Below are positions 59,134 through 64,000 of a stretch of DNA of 64,000 nt, in pieces (position 1 is the first letter of the stretch; each line of letters starts with the position of its first letter). The DNA is from Miltoncostaea sp963771025 (GTDB lineage Bacteria > Actinomycetota > Thermoleophilia > Miltoncostaeales > Miltoncostaeaceae). The DNA lies in contig CAVYRL010000007.1 of the NCBI GenBank assembly GCA_963771025.1, positions 1 through 64,000 on the forward strand, written 5' to 3'. The position numbers and the translations under genes were made by a program. The notes under the pieces are model-generated. The model saw only the letters and a program-made list of their open reading frames with translations. It did not search any database and was not told the DNA's origin.

Positions 59134-61833
59134 CTAGCCGGTGTTGCGCAGCCCCGCGGCGATGCCGCTGATGGTGAGCAGCAGGGGATGCTGAAGGGCG
59201 GCGCGCTCGTCGGGATCGCGCGCCGCCCGGAACTCGCGCAGGAGCCGCACCTGGATCGCGTGCAGCGGGTCGACATAGGGGTTCCGCAGGCGGATGGAGG
59301 TCTGGAGGAAGGGCTTGTCGTCGAGCAGGCGCTCGCGGTCGACCACCGCCAGCAACCCGGACGCCGTGCGGCGGTACTCCTCGGTGACCCTGCCGAGCAT
59401 CCGGTCGCGCAGCGCCTCGTCGCCGACCAGGAGGGCGTAGAGGCCGGCCACGCGCATGTCCGCCTTGCCGACGGTCATGTGACAGGTGTCGATGATCGAC
59501 TGCCACCAGGGCCAGCGCGCGTACATCTCGCGGAGCACGTCCCGGCCGCCGCGATAGCGGTTCATGAAGTCGTCCAGGGCCGTGCCCACCCCGAACCAGG
59601 AGGGGAGCAGGTGGCGGTTCTGGGTCCAGGCGAACACCCAGGGGATGGCGCGCAGGTCCTCCACCCGGACGTCGTCGGTCGCGCCGGGGTCGTCGGATGG
59701 CCGCCGGGACGGACGCGACCCGATGGTCAGGAGCCCAAGCTCCCGGATCGGGCTGGCCTGGACGAAGTACGGCAGGAAGTCCGGATCCTCGTAGACCAGC
59801 GAGCGATACGAGGCCATCGCGCTCTCGGCCAGCTCCGCGGCGGCCTCGTCCCACACGCCCTTGCGCCCGGTGAACCCGCCGGCGTCGTCCTCCTGCAGCG
59901 TCCGCTCCAGCACGGCGGCCACCACGGAGTCGAGGTTCCGCTCGGCCACCTGGGGGAGGCCGTATTTGAACGAGAGCGCCTCGCCCTGCTCGGTGATGCG
60001 GATGCGCCCGTTGAGGCTGCCCATCGGGCCTCCCATCACGGCCGAGTAGGTCGATCCGCCGCCGCGGCTCGCGGTGCCGCCGCGCCCGTGGAACAGGGTC
60101 AGCTCCACGCCGTCGAGCCGGCACGCATCCGCGATCCGCTCCTGGGCCAGGAAGAGCTCCCAGTTGGCCGCGAGATAGCCGCCGTCCTTGTTGGAGTCGG
60201 AATAGCCGACCATCACGGTCTGACGGTCTCCCCGGGCCTCCACGTTGCGGCGGTAGTCGGGCGCGCCGAGCAGCGTGCGCAGCATGGCCGGCGCGCGGCG
60301 CAGGTCGTCGATGGTCTCGAACAGCGGCACCAGATCGACGTCCGAGTGCAGGTGGCCGTCCACCTCGCGCACCAGCCCCACATGCCGCGCCAGGGCCAGC
60401 GGCGCCAGGAGATCCTCGGCCTCGTGGGTGAAGCTCACGATCACCGTGCCCGCCGCCCGTGGGCCGTACTCGTCGATGGCCGCGCGCAGCTCGCGGAAGG
60501 TCTGGACCACCTCGGCGGCCCCCGGCGACATCGTCTCCGGCCGGCCCGACGCCAGGGCGTCCGCGGCCTCGCGCAACCGGCTCGAGTGTTGGCGCACGTC
60601 GAGGCGGGCGGTGTGGAAGCCGAAGGTCCGCACCTGCCGCATCAGCTGGGCGAGCCCCCGGCGGGCGATCCGCTCGCCGCGGTGCTCGAGCAGCGACCGC
60701 TCGACCACCTCGAGGTCGGCGATCATCTCGGCGGGGTCTGCGTAGGGAGCCTCCCCCTCGGGGTCGAGGCGCTCCCAGACGTACGACAGCTTGCGCCGGT
60801 AGGGCTCGGCCGCGTTGCGGGCGAGGATCTCCTCGGAGGCGCGGGGCATCGTCGCCTCGTCGGCGCCGATCGATGTGAGCAGCTCGTCGCTGACGCCCAC
60901 CATGCGCACCGAGATGGCGAGCTCCGCCCCCAGCTTGGTGACCCGCTCGCGCAGGTTGCGGATGGCCGCGTCGCGATGCCGGTGGAGGGCCGCGGGGATC
61001 AGGTCCGGTGTGCAGTTGGGGTTGCCGTCCTGGTCACCGCCCGCCCACGAGCCGAACGTGAGCACCGAGTGAGGCGACACGACGCCGGGGTAGTGCTCGG
61101 CCAGCAGCCGCTCGAGCTCCTCCTGCACCGCGCCGGCGGCGTCGACGAGGATGTGGTCGAAGAAATAGAGCACCCGCCGGACCTCATCGATCACCAGGGG
61201 GCGCTCGGAGCGCATCGCGTCGGTCTGCCAGAGGATCGTGATGGCCTCGAGCAGACGGTCGATGGTCTCACGGCGCTCGCCCGGGGAGCGCGAGGCCTCG
61301 AGTTCCTCGAGGCAGCCGTTGACCAGGATGTGCTTGTCGAGGACGTTCTGGCGGGTGATCTCGGTGGGGTGGGCCGTCGCCACGAGCGCGATGCTCATGC
61401 GGTCGAGCACGGCCTGCACCTCCTCGGGCGGCACGCCGTGCTGAACGAACGACGACACCGCCGCCGCGAGGCTCTCGGGCTGGGCCCGGCCCTCGGCTGC
61501 GCGCTCGGCGTCGCGGGCCCGCCGGCGCCGCACGCGATGGTGCTGCTCGGCCGCGTTGACCAGCTGGAAGTAGATCGAGAATGCGCGGATCACGCCGACC
61601 TCGGTGGCGATGTCGAGCGAGGCGACGATGTCGTCCACCTGGCGCTCGAGCCCGGCCACGTCGTCGTCGTCCGGATCGCTGCGCAGCTCGCGGTTGAGCA
61701 GGCGCAGACGCTCCTCGGTCTCGAGCAGCTCGGGACCGCCCTGCTCCACCAGCACCTGCCCCAGCAGGTCGCCCAGCATCCGCACGTCGCGACGCAGAGG
61801 CTCGTCGCGATCCTCGGGGGGGCGGGTCGTCAC
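59134..61833 (-). CDS. ppc: Phosphoenolpyruvate carboxylase
   Basis: Anaplerotic enzyme: PEP plus bicarbonate to oxaloacetate (899 aa, homotetramer). Catalytic signatures VATAHPTEITR, GYSDSNKDGGYLAANW and FHGRGGTASRGGG are intact, and LLTISGIAAGLRNTG is the C-terminal tail, with RNTG where QNTG is usual. GTG 61833 was chosen since TTRPPEDRDEPLRRDVRMLGDLLG is family-like. Transcribed toward ilvD, 42 bases away. Confidence 0.95.
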   Translation of the reverse strand: MTTRPPEDRDEPLRRDVRMLGDLLGQVLVEQGGPELLETEERLRLLNRELRSDPDDDDVAGLERQVDDIVASLDIATEVGVIRAFSIYFQLVNAAEQHHRVRRRRARDAERAAEGRAQPESLAAAVSSFVQHGVPPEEVQAVLDRMSIALVATAHPTEITRQNVLDKHILVNGCLEELEASRSPGERRETIDRLLEAITILWQTDAMRSERPLVIDEVRRVLYFFDHILVDAAGAVQEELERLLAEHYPGVVSPHSVLTFGSWAGGDQDGNPNCTPDLIPAALHRHRDAAIRNLRERVTKLGAELAISVRMVGVSDELLTSIGADEATMPRASEEILARNAAEPYRRKLSYVWERLDPEGEAPYADPAEMIADLEVVERSLLEHRGERIARRGLAQLMRQVRTFGFHTARLDVRQHSSRLREAADALASGRPETMSPGAAEVVQTFRELRAAIDEYGPRAAGTVIVSFTHEAEDLLAPLALARHVGLVREVDGHLHSDVDLVPLFETIDDLRRAPAMLRTLLGAPDYRRNVEARGDRQTVMVGYSDSNKDGGYLAANWELFLAQERIADACRLDGVELTLFHGRGGTASRGGGSTYSAVMGGPMGSLNGRIRITEQGEALSFKYGLPQVAERNLDSVVAAVLERTLQEDDAGGFTGRKGVWDEAAAELAESAMASYRSLVYEDPDFLPYFVQASPIRELGLLTIGSRPSRRPSDDPGATDDVRVEDLRAIPWVFAWTQNRHLLPSWFGVGTALDDFMNRYRGGRDVLREMYARWPWWQSIIDTCHMTVGKADMRVAGLYALLVGDEALRDRMLGRVTEEYRRTASGLLAVVDRERLLDDKPFLQTSIRLRNPYVDPLHAIQVRLLREFRAARDPDERAALQHPLLLTISGIAAGLRNTG

Positions 61834-61954
61834 CGGGTCATTCTCGCCGTTCGCGGCGGGCGGCGCTCACACCCGGTGGCGCAGGTTGGCCGAGCGAATC
61901 TGGGACGCGTGACGAAACGGTGGCCGCCGTTCGGCCCGCGGCACGGTGGCGCCG

Positions 61955-62131
61955 TCAGTCCTCGTCGCCGCGGACGCGCCCACCGACCCCCGCGAGCGTG
62001 AAGAGGGCGAAGACGATCCCCAGGATGAAGGGGACGTAGCCAGCGGCGTCGCGGTCCTCCCAACCCACGATCAGGAGCAGCGCGGTCAGCACTGCCAGCA
62101 CACCCAGCATCCACAGCGGTAGGCCCCTCAT
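61955..62131 (-). CDS. Small two-helix membrane protein
   Basis: Frame of 58 aa: MRGLPLWMLGVLAVLTALLL starts the first helix, then WEDRDAAGYVPFI and a second helix ILGIVFALFTLAGV, ending GRVRGDED. GAGGAG 5 bases upstream of the ATG gives strong start support. It lies 122 bases before ppc on the same strand. Unknown function. Confidence 0.6.
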   Translation of the reverse strand: MRGLPLWMLGVLAVLTALLLIVGWEDRDAAGYVPFILGIVFALFTLAGVGGRVRGDED

Positions 62132-62205
62132 GGCAGCTCCTCGATCGCTCTAATCCGCGCAACTCTACCGTGACGCCCCGGGAATGGGGTTGCAACGGTC
62201 CCTGC

Positions 62206-62211
62206 TAGTGT
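62206..62211 (+). promoter_or_regulatory. Putative -10 element, leaderless
   Basis: TAGTGT eight bases before ATG 62220, without a ribosome site between. Confidence 0.4.
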
Positions 62212-62219
62212 GCCGCGCC

Positions 62220-62552
62220 ATGGCCGCCGAGCACGTCGAGGTCCTCGTCGAGGCGCGGGGCGACACAACCGTGGTGCGCGTGGTCGGCGTTCTCGACGCC
62301 CTCGCCCTACCGGACGTCTCGCGCACGCTCACCGACGCACAGCGCGGGGAGGGTCCCGTGGTGGTCGACCTCGAGGGCGTGACCTTCATGGACAGCCGCG
62401 GGCTCGGCGCGCTGCTGGCCGCCTACGAGCGCAGCCGCGAGGGCGCCCCGTCGGTGAGCATCTTCAAGCCCTCCGAGGCGGTGCAGCGACTGATGGATGT
62501 CTCGGGCGTGCGCGGCGTGCTGGTCGAGGTCGAGGAGCTGCCCGCCACCTAG
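62220..62552 (+). CDS. STAS-domain anti-anti-sigma factor
   Basis: Antagonist of anti-sigma factors, SpoIIAA/RsbV type (110 aa). VVDLEGVTFMDSRGLGALLAA holds the phosphorylatable serine in DSRG. VVRVVGVLDALALPDVSRTL is the first half of the fold. The partner kinase/anti-sigma is not in the window. It stands alone and may be a leaderless message. Confidence 0.85.
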   Translation: MAAEHVEVLVEARGDTTVVRVVGVLDALALPDVSRTLTDAQRGEGPVVVDLEGVTFMDSRGLGALLAAYERSREGAPSVSIFKPSEAVQRLMDVSGVRGVLVEVEELPAT

Positions 62553-63089
62553 GCCGGACCCGGAATCGGCGGACGATGGCTTTCGCCGGCGGACCGTAAT
62601 GGGCGACGATCGCGCCGCGCCGGTCGATGCATCCCCGTGCATGACCCGGGACGAATGCCCCTCGATCGCCGGCGCTTCAGCGAGCGGCTGATTCGCCACC
62701 CCACCGCGCACCGCCTCCTTCGACGGGTGAGCACGGTCGGCCTGTAGGCGCTGCGCACGCCTCGCGAGCCCGAGGAGCCGAATCCCGGGCTGGAGGCGGA
62801 TCTCCGGCTCGTGCGGCGCATCGTCGGGGTTCGACTTCATGATGGTCGGGCGTGGGCAGCGCCGTCGGATCGGCGACGCTCCACATGCCACGGGTGACCC
62901 GGATCGCGATCGCGGGCGAGGCCGACGAGCCGGACTGGGCATTCGACGCCGCCGATCACGACCGGGAACGTGGCACCCATGCAGGAGCCGCGCTCCGCGC
63001 CGAGCGGCGGGCAGGCGTGAGGAGTCCGCCGTCGGCCGGCCGGTGGCATTCCCGCCGCCACCGCGAATGTCAGCCCGACTCTTTGGCAC
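62553..63089 (+). other. Intergenic region without a convincing gene
   Basis: About 540 bases between the STAS gene and the argH-like gene. Short frames are present, e.g. MPLDRRRFSERLIRHPTAHR from 62655, which stops at 62746, but none has good support. Composition is like coding DNA, so a decayed gene is possible. No strong long hairpin was seen. Confidence 0.4.
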
Positions 63090-63095
63090 TAGTCT
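63090..63095 (+). promoter_or_regulatory. Putative -10 element, leaderless
   Basis: TAGTCT seven bases before GTG 63103, with no ribosome site in between. Confidence 0.4.
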
Positions 63096-63102
63096 CCGGG
63101 TC

Positions 63103-64000
63103 GTGAGCAACGACTATCTGGGGGCCGGCGGGCGCCTCACGGGAGGGCCGGCGTCCGAGCTCGTGCAGGCCGGCTACGGGCACGAGATCACCCACGCGGT
63201 GCGGCTGGCGCCGTGGCTCTCGGCCGCCGACCTCGCCCACGCGGTCGCGCTGGTCGAGGCGGGCGCCCTGAGGGGCGGCGACGCCGATGGCCTGCTGGAG
63301 GGCCTCCTCGCCCTGGACGCGATCCCGGGCGATGAGTTCCCCTGGCGCGCCGACCTGGGCGACGCGTTCAACTCCCGCGAGCACGAGCTGAAGGCTCGGG
63401 TCGGCGCCGCCGCGGCGGGGTGGCTGAGCGCCGGCCGACCCCGGCGCGAGGCCTTTCGCGTCGCGCTGCGCCTGTGTGCGCGCGCGGGCAGCCTCGACCT
63501 GCACGACGCGACGCTCGACCTCGCGGCGTCGGTGGTGGACCAGGCGGAGCGCCACGCCGACGACCTCGCCGCCGACTACACGTACCTGCAGCCCGCCCAG
63601 CCGACCACCGTGGGACACCTGCTGCTGGCCTACGCATATCCGGCGCTGCGCGACGCCGCGCGTCTGTGGGATGCGCACGCGTGGCTCGACCTGAGCGTGG
63701 CAGGGGTGGGCGGAAGCGCCGGCTCGCGCTGGCCGCTCGACCGCGCGCGCCTGGCGGCGCTGCTCGGATGCGCGGGGGTGGTGAGCCACACCAAAGACGC
63801 GATGTGGCAGACCGACGGCTATGTCACGCTGATCTCGGCGATCGCGACGGCCGCGACCCACGGTTCCCAGCTGGGACAGGACCTGGAGATCCTGGCCAGC
63901 CAAGAGTTCGCCGCCGTCGAGTTGGCCGACCAGCACAGCCGGGCGAGCGCGCTGATGCCCCAGAAGCGCAACCCGTACGCGCTCGCGGTCATCCGCACCC
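63103..64000 (+). CDS. argH: Argininosuccinate lyase-like, partial
   Basis: First 299 residues of a fumarase/aspartase superfamily lyase; the gene runs off the right edge. TYLQPAQPTTVGHLLLAYA and the signature SALMPQKRNPYAL (S-x-x-M-P-x-K-x-N) point to argininosuccinate lyase, which splits argininosuccinate into arginine and fumarate. The N-terminus (LGAGGRLTGGPASELVQ) is a variant of GGRFSGGP. No argG is visible here, so a related lyase is possible. Confidence 0.83.
   Translation, partial: MSNDYLGAGGRLTGGPASELVQAGYGHEITHAVRLAPWLSAADLAHAVALVEAGALRGGDADGLLEGLLALDAIPGDEFPWRADLGDAFNSREHELKARVGAAAAGWLSAGRPRREAFRVALRLCARAGSLDLHDATLDLAASVVDQAERHADDLAADYTYLQPAQPTTVGHLLLAYAYPALRDAARLWDAHAWLDLSVAGVGGSAGSRWPLDRARLAALLGCAGVVSHTKDAMWQTDGYVTLISAIATAATHGSQLGQDLEILASQEFAAVELADQHSRASALMPQKRNPYALAVIRT

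Noticed and set aside
57622..62001. Very long open frame on the plus strand (over 1400 codons)
   Set aside because: It is exactly antisense to ilvD and ppc, whose motifs are unmistakable. Long antisense frames are expected at this GC content.
1..64000. tRNA, rRNA, CRISPR, prophage or insertion sequence
   Set aside because: No T-loop GGTTCGA context with a cloverleaf, no spaced direct repeats and no transposase or integrase motif was found.

Overview
The window is very GC-rich, gene-dense chromosomal DNA. Start codons are often GTG, and many genes overlap by 4 bases (ATGA/GTGA). The gene content is actinobacterial: a type III glutamine synthetase, a class II ribonucleotide reductase with NrdR, a PEP carboxylase, GAF-ANTAR regulators, a CtaG-like protein and secreted proteins with repeated Ig-like modules. 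The style fits a deep-branching actinobacterium such as Thermoleophilia, but the lineage is inferred from gene content only. No phage, insertion sequence, CRISPR, tRNA or rRNA was seen.

Bases 1-24015 form a surface-polysaccharide locus. A rightward operon (17-10115) encodes a membrane GT2 glycosyltransferase, epimerases, CDP-glucose 4,6-dehydratase (rfbG), a C-methyltransferase, a second methyltransferase, a Wzx-like flippase, glucose-1-phosphate cytidylyltransferase (rfbF) and an RmlC-like epimerase. A second RmlC-like gene follows at 10140. Together these predict a CDP-activated, C-methylated deoxyhexose. Three overlapping GT4 genes run leftward (10681-13960). Next come an ECF-like sigma factor fused to a zinc-finger/membrane tail and a coupled secreted Ig-like protein (13992-17646), a thioesterase, a phosphatase-like protein without catalytic residues, and a second glycan segment with GT4s and a polyprenyl-phosphate sugar transferase (18916-24015).

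Bases 24084-41002 are mixed metabolism: glnN divergent from a PucR-type regulator, an aminotransferase IV enzyme, an ATP-grasp protein, a siroheme nitrite/sulfite reductase with an unusual C-terminal extension and a small partner, two alpha/beta hydrolases (one lacking its nucleophile), a CGNR regulator, a dolichol-phosphate-mannose synthase-like GT2, an O-antigen-ligase-like protein and signal peptidase I.

Bases 41003-45054 carry a roughly 325-base intergenic element with a long closing stem and strong internal hairpins, then nrdR (frameshifted here) and nrdJ. This element is the best candidate for something undescribed.

Bases 45053-56003 hold two GAF-ANTAR regulators, an aldo/keto reductase-like protein and a metal/export cluster: tatC, tatA, three exported ferritin-like proteins, a CtaG-like protein, two divergent Fur-family regulators and znuCBA. 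The right end carries lgt, a small membrane gene, ilvD, ppc, a STAS protein and the start of an argH-like gene that runs off the window.

Two window-wide patterns stand out. Several operon-leading genes have a TANNNT hexamer 6-8 bases before the start codon, which predicts leaderless transcripts. Three genes (the epimerase near 1333, the sigma factor near 16445 and nrdR near 41734) each need a single-base correction to restore a continuous protein, which suggests assembly errors.
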